64,000 nt of DNA from Bog-473 sp963788585. GTDB lineage: Bacteria; Actinomycetota; Acidimicrobiia; Acidimicrobiales; RAAP-2. Positions 25,756 to 34,838 of this stretch are shown here, in pieces. The DNA lies in the NCBI GenBank assembly GCA_963788585.1, contig CAWBHA010000003.1:1860001-1924000 (forward strand), read 5' to 3'. How positions within the stretch are numbered: the first letter of the stretch is position 1; each line of letters begins with the position of its first letter. The notes below the pieces were generated by a model, which saw nothing but the letters and a program-made list of their open reading frames with translations, ran no database searches and had not been told where the DNA came from. The position numbers were made by a program, and so were the translations under genes.

Positions 25756-27191
25756 GCACGGAGTGGGAGATGGTGGTGGGGCTCGAGGTCCACTGCGAGC
25801 TGCTCACGGCAACCAAGCTGTTCTGCGGCTGCCGCAACGCGTTCGGCGACGAACCGAACATCAACATCTGCCCGACCTGCCTCGGCCTGCCCGGCGCGTT
25901 GCCGGTCCTCAACGAGCAGGCCGTGGAGCTCGCCATGCGCATCGGCGCGGCGCTGCACTGCGAGATCCGGCCCTCGGAGTTCGCCCGGAAGAACTACTTC
26001 TACCCGGACCAGGCCAAGGACTACCAGATCAGCCAGTACGACCTGCCGCTCAACACGGGCGGCTGGCTCGAGCTGCCCGACGGCTTCCGGGTCGGGGTGA
26101 CGCGGGCCCACATGGAGGAGGACACCGGCAAGCTCACTCACGTCGGGGCGAGCGGGCGGATCAACGCGGCCGACCACGCGCTGGTGGACTACAACCGCTC
26201 GGGGGTCCCGCTAGTCGAGATCGTCAGCGAGCCCGACATCCGCTCCGCCGCCCAGGCCCGCGCCTATGCGTCGGAGCTGCGGGGCATCCTCGTCGCCACC
26301 GGGGCGTCGGACGGGCGGATGGAGGAGGGCTCCATGCGTGTGGACGCCAACGTCTCGGTGCGCCCGGCCGGGAGCGACCGGTTCGGCACTCGCTGCGAAA
26401 TCAAGAACCTCAACTCCCTGCGCTCGCTGGTGCGGGCGATCGACTACGAGGCAGCACGCCAGATCGCCGTCATCGAGGCCGGGGGCACCGTCGCGCAGGA
26501 GACGCGGCACTGGGACGAGTCGGCCGGACGCACCGACACGATGCGGTCGAAGGAGGAGGCGAACGACTACCGCTACTTCCCCGAGCCCGACCTGGTGCCG
26601 CTGGCGCCGGACGCGGCGTGGCGGCAGCGGGTGCACGACCGCCTGGGGCGCATGCCCGCCGACTGCCGGGCGCAGCTCGCCGCCGCGCTCGGCGGCGAGC
26701 CGAGCGAGGCGGAGGCGGACCAGATCCGCGCCGTCGTCGACCTCGGCCTGGACGGGCTCGTCGCCGCGGCCACCGAGGCCGGCGCGCCGGCCACGCTGGC
26801 GCTGGCCCGGGCCGCCAACGAGGTGGCGGCCCAGAGCGAGGCCGGGCTCCGACTCGACCCCGCAGCGTTCACCGGCGTCCTCGCCCTGGAGGCGGGCGGG
26901 CAGCTGTCGGCCACGCAGTCCAAGGCCGTGCTCGGCACCCTGCTCGAGCGCGGCGGGGGCGACCCGGCGGCGGTGGCCGAGGAGATGGGCTTCGAGGCCC
27001 TGGGGGTCGGCGCGCTCGACGCCGTCCTCGACGAGCTCGTCGCCGCGCACCCCGACGAGTGGGCGCGCTACGTCGGGGGCGACGACAAACTGGCGGGCTT
27101 CTTCACGGGCAAGGTCATGCACGCCACGCAGAACAAGGCCAACGGCAAGGAGGTGGCGGCCGAGCTGCGCCGCCGCCGGGGTGCCCGCTAG
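25752..27191 (+). CDS. gatB: Aspartyl/glutamyl-tRNA amidotransferase subunit B
   Basis: Kinase/transamidase subunit, 479 residues. The N-terminal WEMVVGLEVHCELLTATKLF and CRNAFGDEPNINICPTCLGLPG hold the zinc cysteines. KNYFYPDQAKDYQISQYD and EEGSMRVDANVSVRP are core motifs, with a YqeY-like tail ending in KVMHATQNKANGKEV. GTG 25752 overlaps the gatA stop. Its TAG stop shares the palindrome CTAG (27188-27191) with the TAG of the converging tetR gene. Together gatCAB implies that this organism makes Gln-tRNA-Gln, and maybe Asn-tRNA-Asn, indirectly. Confidence 0.97.
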   Translation: MSTEWEMVVGLEVHCELLTATKLFCGCRNAFGDEPNINICPTCLGLPGALPVLNEQAVELAMRIGAALHCEIRPSEFARKNYFYPDQAKDYQISQYDLPLNTGGWLELPDGFRVGVTRAHMEEDTGKLTHVGASGRINAADHALVDYNRSGVPLVEIVSEPDIRSAAQARAYASELRGILVATGASDGRMEEGSMRVDANVSVRPAGSDRFGTRCEIKNLNSLRSLVRAIDYEAARQIAVIEAGGTVAQETRHWDESAGRTDTMRSKEEANDYRYFPEPDLVPLAPDAAWRQRVHDRLGRMPADCRAQLAAALGGEPSEAEADQIRAVVDLGLDGLVAAATEAGAPATLALARAANEVAAQSEAGLRLDPAAFTGVLALEAGGQLSATQSKAVLGTLLERGGGDPAAVAEEMGFEALGVGALDAVLDELVAAHPDEWARYVGGDDKLAGFFTGKVMHATQNKANGKEVAAELRRRRGAR

Positions 27192-27781
27192 GAGCTGAGC
27201 GGTTCCTCGAGGTAGCGGTCCAGCGTGGGGCCGACCCAGCGGGCGATCTGGCGGGGCGACGCCGTCGAGATCGGTGGGACCCGCAGGAGGTAGCGCGTGA
27301 AGGCGAGCCCCATCAGCTGTGAGGACACCATGGCGGTTCGGCGTTCGGCCATCGCTTCGGGCTCGCCCTCCTTGGGCGGGCGCACGCTCCAGACCCGCTC
27401 GTTGACGAACTCGCGTATGGCGTCGGCCACGTTGGTCGACCCGGCCATGGCGGACACGCAGGAGGCGAAGGAGGAGCCGGAGCCCTCGGCGTTGTCCCAC
27501 ATGGTCAGGAAGGACTCGATCGTGCGGGCACCCGAGAAGTCGGGGGTGGCTGCATGCTGGCGGACCTGCCGGGGGTCGAAGGGCAGCGCCATGGCGGCCA
27601 CGAAGAGGCTGGCCTTGCCGTCGAAGTAATGGTGGACCAGGGCGGGGTCGACGCCCGCCTCGCGGGCGACGGCCCGCAGGCTCGTCCCGTCGTAGCCCTT
27701 GGCCGCGAAGACCTGCTTGGCGGCCTCGACGATCTCGCCCCGCGTGTCGGCATTGCCGGGCCGGCGCCCGACCGCGCTCAC
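27188..27781 (-). CDS. TetR-family transcriptional regulator
   Basis: A 197-residue repressor. The helix-turn-helix region is EIVEAAKQVFAAKGYDGTSL, then RAVAREAGVDPALVHHYF, a canonical TetR N-terminus. The C-terminal ligand domain is not recognisable. The start is GTG (27781). It is divergent from an MMPL exporter, with a palindrome and a promoter in the 114-nt gap. I infer that it represses the exporter, and that a hydrophobic ligand relieves repression. Confidence 0.92.
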   Translation of the reverse strand: MSAVGRRPGNADTRGEIVEAAKQVFAAKGYDGTSLRAVAREAGVDPALVHHYFDGKASLFVAAMALPFDPRQVRQHAATPDFSGARTIESFLTMWDNAEGSGSSFASCVSAMAGSTNVADAIREFVNERVWSVRPPKEGEPEAMAERRTAMVSSQLMGLAFTRYLLRVPPISTASPRQIARWVGPTLDRYLEEPLSS

Positions 27782-27834
27782 CGGCGTGGCGCCGGGAATC
27801 GCCGTGGCGCCCGGAATTGGCGGGTCAAAGGGTA

Positions 27835-27876
27835 TTCACCAGCGGAGAATTCTGTGTTAGAACTCATCAGTGATGA
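27835..27876 (+). promoter_or_regulatory. MMPL promoter with TetR-type operator
   Basis: TTCACC (27835-27840) and TAGAAC (27858-27863) are separated by 17 nt. Immediately after lies a perfect 13-bp palindrome, TCATCAGTGATGA (27864-27876), placed over the likely transcription start. Two diverged copies of GTGGCGCCSGGAAT lie further upstream. This is where a TetR repressor would block the divergent MMPL gene. Confidence 0.6.
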
Positions 27877-27895
27877 ATCATAGGACGGATGGGCG

Positions 27896-30106
27896 GTGAG
27901 CGGCGTGGACTCGGCCGAGCGGACGCCGGTGACCGCGCTCGGACGGTTGGCCGGGCACTGTTACGACCGGCGGCGCCTCGTGCTCGTGCTCTGGATCGTG
28001 GCCATCATCGGGATCACCGTCGTGGCCCAGGTGGTGGGCACCGACTTCAAGAACAAGTTCACCGCGGGGAACACGCCGTCGCAGCAGGCGCAGGACATCC
28101 TGGCGGCGCGCTTTCCGTCGCGGGCGGGCGACACCGCGGACATCGTGTTCCACACGGCGACGCCCATCGCCGACAACCGCGCGGCCATCGACAGGGTGGT
28201 GGCCGCCGTGAGTCCGCTGCACGACGTGCAAAAGGTGACCGGCCCGTTCCCGCCGGCCGGCGCCCACCAGATCGCGCCGCATGGCAACATCGCCTTCGCG
28301 CAGGTGCAGTTCAGCACCGACACGGCGGACATCCCGACCGCGGCGATCAAGACCGTCGTCTCGACGGCCCAGGCCGACGCGCGGCCGGGCTTCCAGGTGG
28401 CGCTCGGGGGCAACCCGATCTCGGCCGCAGTGACGGCGGCACCGGGGCCCAGCGAGGGGATCGGCATCACGGCCGCGCTCATCATCATGTTGCTGGCCTT
28501 CGGCTCCGTCGTGGCCATGGGCCTGCCCGTGCTCACGGCGCTGGCCGGTCTCGGGATCGGCGTCGCCCTGCTGGAGCTGTTCACGCACCTCCTCACCGTG
28601 CCGAACTTCTCGCCCGAGATGGCGGCGATGATCGGGATCGGCGTCGGGATCGACTACGCGCTCTTCATCGTGACCCGCTACCGGCAAGGCATCTTCGAGG
28701 GCCGGGCGCCGCGCGACGCCGTGATGACGGCGCACATGACCGCGGGCCGCTCGGTCCTCTTCGCCGGCAGCACGGTCGTCATCTCGCTCTTCGGCCTGTA
28801 CCTGATCGGGCAGGCCTACATGATCGGCCTCGCCACGGGGTGCATCGCCGCGGTGCTCATGGTCCTCGTCGCCGCCCTCACGCTGTTGCCGGCGATGCTC
28901 GGCTTCGCCGGCAACGCCATCGACAAGCTGCACATCCCCGGGCTGCTGCAGAACGGCGGGCCGCCGCCGGAGAACGGGTTCTGGCACCGCTGGAGCCGCT
29001 TCGTGCAACGCCGCGCGTGGTTCACCGGCACCGTGGCGGTGCTGATCCTGGTCGCGCTGGCGCTCCCGCTCTTCAGCATGCGCCTCGCCTTCACCGACGC
29101 CGGCAACGACCCCACCTCGCTCACGACGCGCCAGGCCTACGACCTGCTGGCGCAGGGGTTCGGCCCCGGCTTCAACGGACCGCTGATCATCGCGGCCGAC
29201 ATGCAGGGGCCGGCCGACCGGGGCACGGTCATGCGGTTGCAGGCGTCGATCGCGGCCGACCACCACGGCGTCGCCTTCGTCACCCCGGCGCAGTTCAACG
29301 CGTCGGACACCGGCGGCCTGATCGTCGTGTACCCGACGACGTCGCCGCAGTCGTCGCAGACCGAGCAGCTGGTGCAGACGCTGCGCAACGACGTGATTCC
29401 GCCGGTGGTCGCCGGTACGGGCGTGAACGCGCAGGTGGGCGGGGAGACCGCCGGCAGCATCGACGCGGCGAACTTCCTGGGTCACCGGCTCTTCGTCGTG
29501 ATCGGCGCCGTCCTGGTCCTGTCCTTCCTGTTGCTGATGGTCGTCTTCCGCTCTCTCGTGCTGCCGCTCAAGGCGGTGATCATGAACCTGTTCAGCGTCG
29601 GCGCGGCCTACGGGGTCATGGTGGCGGTCTTCCAGTGGGGCTGGGCGGGCGGCGTCATCGGGATCGGCGAGACGGGGCCCATCGACCCGTGGATCCCCGT
29701 GGCCCTGTTCGTCGTGCTCTTCGGGCTGTCGATGGACTACGAGGTCTTCCTGCTGTCGCGCATCCGCGAGGAGTGGTTGCGCACCCATGAGAACTCGACG
29801 GCGGTGGCCGACGGCCTGGCCGTGACCGGGCGCATCATCACCGCGGCGGCCGCCATCATGTTCTGCGTCTTCGGGTCCTTCGTCATCAAGGATCCACTGC
29901 ACATCCTCAAGGTGTTCGGCCTCGGTCTCGCCACCGCGGTGCTGGTCGACGCAACGCTGGTGCGCATGGTCCTCGTGCCCTCCATCATGGAGATCCTCGG
30001 CCCGGTCAACTGGTGGCTGCCGCGCTGGATGGACCGCTCCATACCGAAGGTCGGCGTCGAGGTGACACCCCCGCCGGTGCCGCGGCCCGTGCCGTCACCC
30101 GCCTGA
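27896..30106 (+). CDS. MMPL-family RND transporter
   Basis: A 736-residue membrane protein with two repeats of an extracellular loop plus five or six helices. The first helix is VLVLWIVAIIGITVVAQVV, and the conserved cores are GIGVGIDYALFIVTRY and GLSMDYEVFLLSRIREEW (the aspartates in each relay protons). The second helix cluster has FVVIGAVLVLSFLLLMVVFR. Family members export or transfer lipids, lipopeptides or toxic compounds. It is shorter than mycobacterial MmpL3 and has no large C-terminal domain. It is divergent from tetR, so the substrate probably sets off derepression. Confidence 0.92.
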   Translation: MSGVDSAERTPVTALGRLAGHCYDRRRLVLVLWIVAIIGITVVAQVVGTDFKNKFTAGNTPSQQAQDILAARFPSRAGDTADIVFHTATPIADNRAAIDRVVAAVSPLHDVQKVTGPFPPAGAHQIAPHGNIAFAQVQFSTDTADIPTAAIKTVVSTAQADARPGFQVALGGNPISAAVTAAPGPSEGIGITAALIIMLLAFGSVVAMGLPVLTALAGLGIGVALLELFTHLLTVPNFSPEMAAMIGIGVGIDYALFIVTRYRQGIFEGRAPRDAVMTAHMTAGRSVLFAGSTVVISLFGLYLIGQAYMIGLATGCIAAVLMVLVAALTLLPAMLGFAGNAIDKLHIPGLLQNGGPPPENGFWHRWSRFVQRRAWFTGTVAVLILVALALPLFSMRLAFTDAGNDPTSLTTRQAYDLLAQGFGPGFNGPLIIAADMQGPADRGTVMRLQASIAADHHGVAFVTPAQFNASDTGGLIVVYPTTSPQSSQTEQLVQTLRNDVIPPVVAGTGVNAQVGGETAGSIDAANFLGHRLFVVIGAVLVLSFLLLMVVFRSLVLPLKAVIMNLFSVGAAYGVMVAVFQWGWAGGVIGIGETGPIDPWIPVALFVVLFGLSMDYEVFLLSRIREEWLRTHENSTAVADGLAVTGRIITAAAAIMFCVFGSFVIKDPLHILKVFGLGLATAVLVDATLVRMVLVPSIMEILGPVNWWLPRWMDRSIPKVGVEVTPPPVPRPVPSPA

Positions 30107-30153
30107 GCGTCGTGCCTCCCAGTCGGCGCGAGCCCGGCCGCTAGGTTGGATCC

Positions 30154-31935
30154 GTGCAGGAGGAATCGGATTCCGTGGCCGCTTTCGTGTCCCTCAATCC
30201 CGGACGCGACGTGCAACGGGTCGGCACGGCCGCGTTCCTCGGCGAGGACGTGGGCAAGATCCACGACCCGGTGTGGGCGGTGATCGGCAACCTCGGCGAC
30301 AGCCAGTGCTATCTGGGCGTCCCGCAGAAGGTGCAGGCCGTCCAGGCCGCCTTGTCCCGCCGCATCGCCGCGGACGACCTGCCGGTACGACTGATCCCAC
30401 CCGCCTTCACGCTCGGGGTCTCCGACGGCCAGCTCAACGGGACCCCGCAGATGCGGTTCTCCTTGGTCGGCCGCGAGCTCGTCCACGACGTCGCCGACGT
30501 GCACCTGGCGGCCAACGGCGTCGCGGGGCTGGTCGCCGTCGTGGCCTGCGACAAGCCCCCGGTCGGCACCGTCGCTGCGTTGCTCGAGAACAACACGCCC
30601 GCGGTCGTCCTCTCCGACGGCCCCATCCGGCCGGGGATCGACCCCGCGACCGGGACGCGCATCGATCTGGTGTCGGCCTTCCAGGTGGCCGACCAGGACG
30701 CCGAGACACGCGTCCGCTACGCGCTCAACGCCTGCCCCGGTCAGGGCAGCTGCGGGGGCATGTTCACCTACAACACGATGCAGACCTTCATCGCCGTGCT
30801 CGGCCTCGAGCCGCTGCACATGGTGTCGCCGGCGTCCGACGATCCGCGCCGTCTCGCGGAGTTCCCCGACCAGGCGGTCGACTGTCTGCTCGCCATGGGG
30901 AGCCGGGACATCCGGCCGCGCGACATCGTGACGCCCGCCGCGCTGCGCAACGCCCTGACCGTCGCGGCCGCCATGGGCGGCTCGACCAACGTCCTGTTGC
31001 ACAGCGTCGAGATCGCCCGCGCCGCGGGCATCGACCTCTGGGCCGAGGTGCTCAGCCAGGACGACTTCAACCGTCTCTCTCGGCGCTTGCCGGTGCTGGT
31101 CAACATGCGACCCTTCGGCGACTACTCCATGGTGGACGTGGACACCAAGGGAGGATTGCAGGTCATCGTCAAGGAGCTTCTCGATGCGGGCTTCCTCGAC
31201 GGCGATGCGGTGACCTGTACGGGCGAGACCCTGGCCGAGCAGCTCGGGCGGCTCGATCCGCCGCCTCCGGACCAGGACGTCATCCACCCGGTCGACAAGC
31301 CGTTCAAGGAGACCGGCGGCCTCCGTCTCCTGCGGGGAAACCTGGCTCCCGACGGCGGCGCGATCCTCAAGGTCGCCGGCGTCGAAGGAGGCATGAAGGA
31401 CGGCGTCTTCACCGGCCGCGCCCGCGTGTTCGACGGCGAGCGTGCCCTCATCGAGGCCCTCGAAGAATTCCCGGACGACTTCCAGGACAACGACATGGTG
31501 GTGATTCGCTACGAGGGTCCTCGGGGCGCGCCGGGGATGCCGGAGCTGCTCGACCCCACGTCCCGGATCACCGCGCTCTGCCGCGAGCGGCACATCACCA
31601 TCGCGCTCATGACCGACGCGCGCTTCTCGGGGGGCTCGGTGGGCCTGGTCATCGGCCACGTCGCGCCCGAAGCCATCCTCGGGGGGCCGATCGCGCTCGT
31701 CGAGGAAGGGGACACCATCGTGGTCGACCTGAACGCCGACCGTCTGGACTGCACCGAACTCGGCGACCCCGCGCGGTCCGAAGAACGCGCGCTGGCGTGG
31801 CGGGCGGACGCCGAGGGCAACGGCGGGGTCCACCCGGCCGCCGCCGTCGTGACGGACCGGGTGCTGGCGCGGATGCGCGCCACGGCGCTGCCCGCCCTCC
31901 TCGGCGGCGGCATGGCGACGCCCTCGCAGAACTGA
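30154..31935 (+). CDS. IlvD/Edd-family dehydratase
   Basis: Fe-S dehydratase of 593 residues. Candidate cluster cysteines are C52 (GNLGDSQCYLG), C132 (ACDKPPVGT) and C200 (GQGSCGGMFTYNTMQ). The C-terminal KVAGVEG, VIRYEGPRGAPGMPE and DARFSGGSVGLVIGHVAPEA match DHAD. The motif after CDK is usually xxPG in IlvD, but here it reads PPVGT. It could be the dihydroxy-acid dehydratase of the local isoleucine/valine pathway, or a sugar-acid dehydratase. The GTG start is 6 nt after TAGGTT (30142-30147). Confidence 0.82.
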   Translation: MQEESDSVAAFVSLNPGRDVQRVGTAAFLGEDVGKIHDPVWAVIGNLGDSQCYLGVPQKVQAVQAALSRRIAADDLPVRLIPPAFTLGVSDGQLNGTPQMRFSLVGRELVHDVADVHLAANGVAGLVAVVACDKPPVGTVAALLENNTPAVVLSDGPIRPGIDPATGTRIDLVSAFQVADQDAETRVRYALNACPGQGSCGGMFTYNTMQTFIAVLGLEPLHMVSPASDDPRRLAEFPDQAVDCLLAMGSRDIRPRDIVTPAALRNALTVAAAMGGSTNVLLHSVEIARAAGIDLWAEVLSQDDFNRLSRRLPVLVNMRPFGDYSMVDVDTKGGLQVIVKELLDAGFLDGDAVTCTGETLAEQLGRLDPPPPDQDVIHPVDKPFKETGGLRLLRGNLAPDGGAILKVAGVEGGMKDGVFTGRARVFDGERALIEALEEFPDDFQDNDMVVIRYEGPRGAPGMPELLDPTSRITALCRERHITIALMTDARFSGGSVGLVIGHVAPEAILGGPIALVEEGDTIVVDLNADRLDCTELGDPARSEERALAWRADAEGNGGVHPAAAVVTDRVLARMRATALPALLGGGMATPSQN

Positions 31936-31952
31936 GCGCCCGCAACGAAGCT

Positions 31953-32612
31953 CTAGGGCTGCGGCTCGACGATCCCGTGGTCGAACGCGAAGACGATGGC
32001 GGTCGCCCGGTCGCGCAGGTCGAGTTTCGTGAAGATGTGGCCGACGTGGCTCTTCACCGTCACCTCGGAGATGGAGAGCTCGGCGGCGATCTCGGTGTTG
32101 GAGAGGCCGCGCCCGATCAGGGTGAGGACCTCGCGCTCGCGCTCGGTGAGACTGGCGGCGCGCGCGCCGTCGCCGCGGGCCGGACTGCTGGACCGGTAGG
32201 CGGCGAGGACGCGGGCGGTGACGGTGGGGTCGAGCCAGGCCCCGCCCTCGGCCACGGTGCGGGCTGAGCGGATCAGGTCTTCGCCCGGCGCATCCTTCAG
32301 CTGGAAGCCCGAGGCACCGGCACGCAAGGAGGCGGAGAGGACCTCGTCGTCGTCGAACGTCGTCAGGACGAGCACGGGGGGAGCGTCGGGCCGGCTGCGC
32401 AGGCGGCGCGTCGCCTCGGCGCCGCCCATGCGCTTCATGCGGACGTCCATGATCACCAGATCCGGCAGGTGGGCCTCGACGGCCGACTCGACCTCGTCGC
32501 CGTCGCTGCACTCGGCCACGACATGGAAGCCGTCGCGCCCGGTGAGGATCCGCCGGAGACCGGTGCGTACGAGCGGCTGGTCGTCGACCAGGAGGACGCG
32601 GATCACGCGCAT
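31953..32612 (-). CDS. NarL/FixJ-family response regulator
   Basis: A 219-residue two-component output regulator. The receiver domain has the acidic start VLLVDDQPLVRTGL, the phospho-acceptor aspartate in LVIMDVRMKRMGG and the lysine in GFQLKDA. The LuxR-type DNA-binding domain follows, ending with LTEREREVLTLIGRGLSNTE and SEVTVKSHVGHIFTKL. Its ATG overlaps the kinase stop by one base (TGATG), so the pair is coupled. Confidence 0.95.
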   Translation of the reverse strand: MRVIRVLLVDDQPLVRTGLRRILTGRDGFHVVAECSDGDEVESAVEAHLPDLVIMDVRMKRMGGAEATRRLRSRPDAPPVLVLTTFDDDEVLSASLRAGASGFQLKDAPGEDLIRSARTVAEGGAWLDPTVTARVLAAYRSSSPARGDGARAASLTEREREVLTLIGRGLSNTEIAAELSISEVTVKSHVGHIFTKLDLRDRATAIVFAFDHGIVEPQP

Positions 32613-33811
32613 CAGGCGGGTTCCTCCCAAGGGATGCGCGCGTCTACCCTCCAGGTGCCGTCGCCGCCGGTGGCGCGGGCGGAACCGCCGAGGAGCTCGG
32701 CCCGTTCGGCCATGCCGCGGAGGCCCTGGCCGCTCCCGTTCCGGCTCTCGGCCGCGCTGGAGCCGGGGAGGATCGGGTTGAGGACCCGGATGGCCACGTC
32801 GTGCGCGCCGACCCGCACACTGACGTCGACGGGTGCACCGGGCGCGTGCTTGACCGAGTTGGACAACGACTCCTGCACCACCCGGTAGGTGGCGAGGCCC
32901 GAGGCCAGTGGCACCTGGCCCAGCTCGCCTTCGAGGTCGAACCGAACCTCGAGACCGGCCCGCTGGAACCCGTCGACGAGCTCGGGGATGTCGCAGGCAT
33001 TCGGGGTGGGTGGGTCCTCGCCGCCCTGGCCGAGCAGGCCCACCGAGCGGTGGATCTCGGCCATGGCAGCCCGGCCAGCCGTCTCGGCGTCGAACAGCGC
33101 CGCCACGGCCTCCTCCGTGTCGCCCGCCTCGAGCGCGAGCCGGGCACCGCTCAGCTGCAACATGGTGACGGCGAGCGAGTGCGCGATTAGGTCGTGAATC
33201 TCGCGGGCCAGCCGGTGGCGCTCCTCCTCCGCCGCGCGCGCCGCCAGCTCGGTCTGCGCGTTGGCGAGCTCGCTGGCGATGACCAGCTGGCTGCGGTAGG
33301 CGGTGCCTCCGAGCCAGCCGATCCCGAAGGCGAAGGCCCAGATCACCTGTCCCTCCCAGGCGAAGTGGTTGACCACCGTCAGCACCAGGAGTTCGGCCAG
33401 GCAGGCGGCGAGGACCGCCGCCCCGAACGGCGGCGAAACGGTGGCGGCCATCTCGCCGATGAGCAGGACGAGGAAGAACGGCACGAAGTCGGTGTTGGCG
33501 ACGTAATAGGAGACGCTCAGCCAATAGACGAAGCCGAGGACGACGGCGGACCACAGGGCCACCACGGGGTACTGCACCCGCGCGTCCTTGCGCATGATCT
33601 GCTGCGGCCACCCGATCAGATCGATCAGCCAGGGCAGGACGATCACGATGATCAGGAGCAGCCCGGGGTTGGGCGAAGTGAACTCGTGTCGTTCGAGGGC
33701 CACGACGAGCCCGACGCAGAGCGTGAAGACGCCGATGGCGAGCGGCGTGGTGACGGGCCAGTGCAGCTCCGTGCCGGAGGGGTCGACCAGGCACATCGTG
33801 TCCGACCGCAT
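32612..33811 (-). CDS. Sensor histidine kinase, DesK/NarX type
   Basis: A 399-residue membrane kinase. Four to six helices cover the N-terminal half (for example GVFTLCVGLVVALE and LLLIIVIVLPWLIDLIGW), then a dimerisation helix with the phosphorylated histidine in RLAREIHDLIAHSLAVTM, and a HATPase domain with ESLSNSVKHA and GQGLRGMAERAELLGG. The ATG at 33811 follows TACCCT (minus strand, 33819-33824) by 7 nt, a leaderless-type start. It is divergent from an ABC exporter, which is the likely regulated target, as in many actinobacterial systems. Confidence 0.92.
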   Translation of the reverse strand: MRSDTMCLVDPSGTELHWPVTTPLAIGVFTLCVGLVVALERHEFTSPNPGLLLIIVIVLPWLIDLIGWPQQIMRKDARVQYPVVALWSAVVLGFVYWLSVSYYVANTDFVPFFLVLLIGEMAATVSPPFGAAVLAACLAELLVLTVVNHFAWEGQVIWAFAFGIGWLGGTAYRSQLVIASELANAQTELAARAAEEERHRLAREIHDLIAHSLAVTMLQLSGARLALEAGDTEEAVAALFDAETAGRAAMAEIHRSVGLLGQGGEDPPTPNACDIPELVDGFQRAGLEVRFDLEGELGQVPLASGLATYRVVQESLSNSVKHAPGAPVDVSVRVGAHDVAIRVLNPILPGSSAAESRNGSGQGLRGMAERAELLGGSARATGGDGTWRVDARIPWEEPA

Positions 33812-33905
33812 CCCACCCAGGGTAGAAGCACTCCGGCCCGGGCACATCGGACCAGAGGCGGAGCCCGGTTCCCACCCAGGGGGGAGGCGCAAAGCCCGCC
33901 GGGGC

Positions 33906-33937
33906 CCGATGCCCTGCGGCATCGGTTTCCGTACCGT
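33906..33937 (+). promoter_or_regulatory. ABC-exporter promoter with palindrome
   Basis: CCGATGCC (33906-33913) and GGCATCGG (33918-33925) form a perfect 8-bp inverted repeat with a 4-nt centre. TACCGT (33932-33937) is a -10 element 7 nt before the ATG of the ATPase gene. The palindrome overlaps the expected -35 region, as for a LuxR-type response-regulator site. The assignment to the adjacent NarL-like regulator is inference. Confidence 0.55.
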
Positions 33938-33944
33938 GAGGCGT

Positions 33945-34838
33945 ATGGAACCTGCGATCGAAGTCAGGAACCTCCGCATGGCGTACGACGCCACCGAGGT
34001 CGTGCACGGCATCGACCTCACCGTCGGTCCGGGCGAGGTCTTCGCCGTGCTCGGGCCGAACGGCGCCGGCAAGACGACCACGATCGAGATCCTCGAAGGC
34101 TTCCGCCGCCGGACCGATGGCCTCGTGCGCGTCCTCGGCGTCGACCCCCAGCGGGCGGGTGCCTCGTGGCGCGAACGCGTTGGCGTCGTCCTCCAGTCGA
34201 GCTCACCGGAGGCGGAGCTGAGCGCGGTCGAGACGCTTCGTCTCTACGCCGGGTTCTACGCCAACCCGGCGCCGATCGATCACCTCCTCGAGCTGTGCGG
34301 ACTGGAGGATCAGGCTTCCGTGCGCAACAAGCGGCTCTCCGGCGGCCAACAGCGCCGGCTCGATGTCGCGCTGGCGCTCGTCGGGAATCCCGAGCTTCTG
34401 TTCCTCGACGAGCCGACCACCGGCTTCGACCCGGCGGCGCGGCGATCGGCCTGGCGCATGATCGAAGGGCTCAAGGCGCTCGGGACCACCGTCGTCCTGA
34501 CGACGCACTACCTCGAAGAAGCCGAGATCCTGGCCGACCGGATCGCGGTCATCGATCAGGGGCACATCGTGGCCGCCGGCACGCCGGCCGAGCTCGGTGG
34601 CCGCGACCGTGCGGCAACGACGATCACGTTCCGTCTTCCCGACGGCACGCCCGGCCCCGCCGGCGTGGAGATGGTCGACGGCGCGTTCCGGTTGGAGACC
34701 GAGGACCCGACCCGTGGGCTGTACGAGATCTCCGGCTGGGCGATCGAACGCTGCCTCGCGCTCGAGGACGTCGAAGTGCGTCGCCCCAGCCTCGAAGAGG
34801 TCTACCTCCAGCTCACGAACGAGCGCGCCACGACATGA
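33945..34838 (+). CDS. ABC transporter ATP-binding protein
   Basis: A 297-residue ABC ATPase of the drug/antibiotic exporter type. Walker A is GPNGAGKTT, the signature is LSGGQQRRLDVALALV, Walker B is LLFLDEPTTGFDP and the switch histidine is in LTTHYLEEAE. The C-terminal ~60 residues (TITFRLPDGTPG through SLEEVYLQLTNE) form the small regulatory domain typical of exporters that pair with ABC-2 permeases. ATG 33945 lies 7 nt after TACCGT. Its stop overlaps the permease start (ATGA). Confidence 0.95.
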   Translation: MEPAIEVRNLRMAYDATEVVHGIDLTVGPGEVFAVLGPNGAGKTTTIEILEGFRRRTDGLVRVLGVDPQRAGASWRERVGVVLQSSSPEAELSAVETLRLYAGFYANPAPIDHLLELCGLEDQASVRNKRLSGGQQRRLDVALALVGNPELLFLDEPTTGFDPAARRSAWRMIEGLKALGTTVVLTTHYLEEAEILADRIAVIDQGHIVAAGTPAELGGRDRAATTITFRLPDGTPGPAGVEMVDGAFRLETEDPTRGLYEISGWAIERCLALEDVEVRRPSLEEVYLQLTNERATT

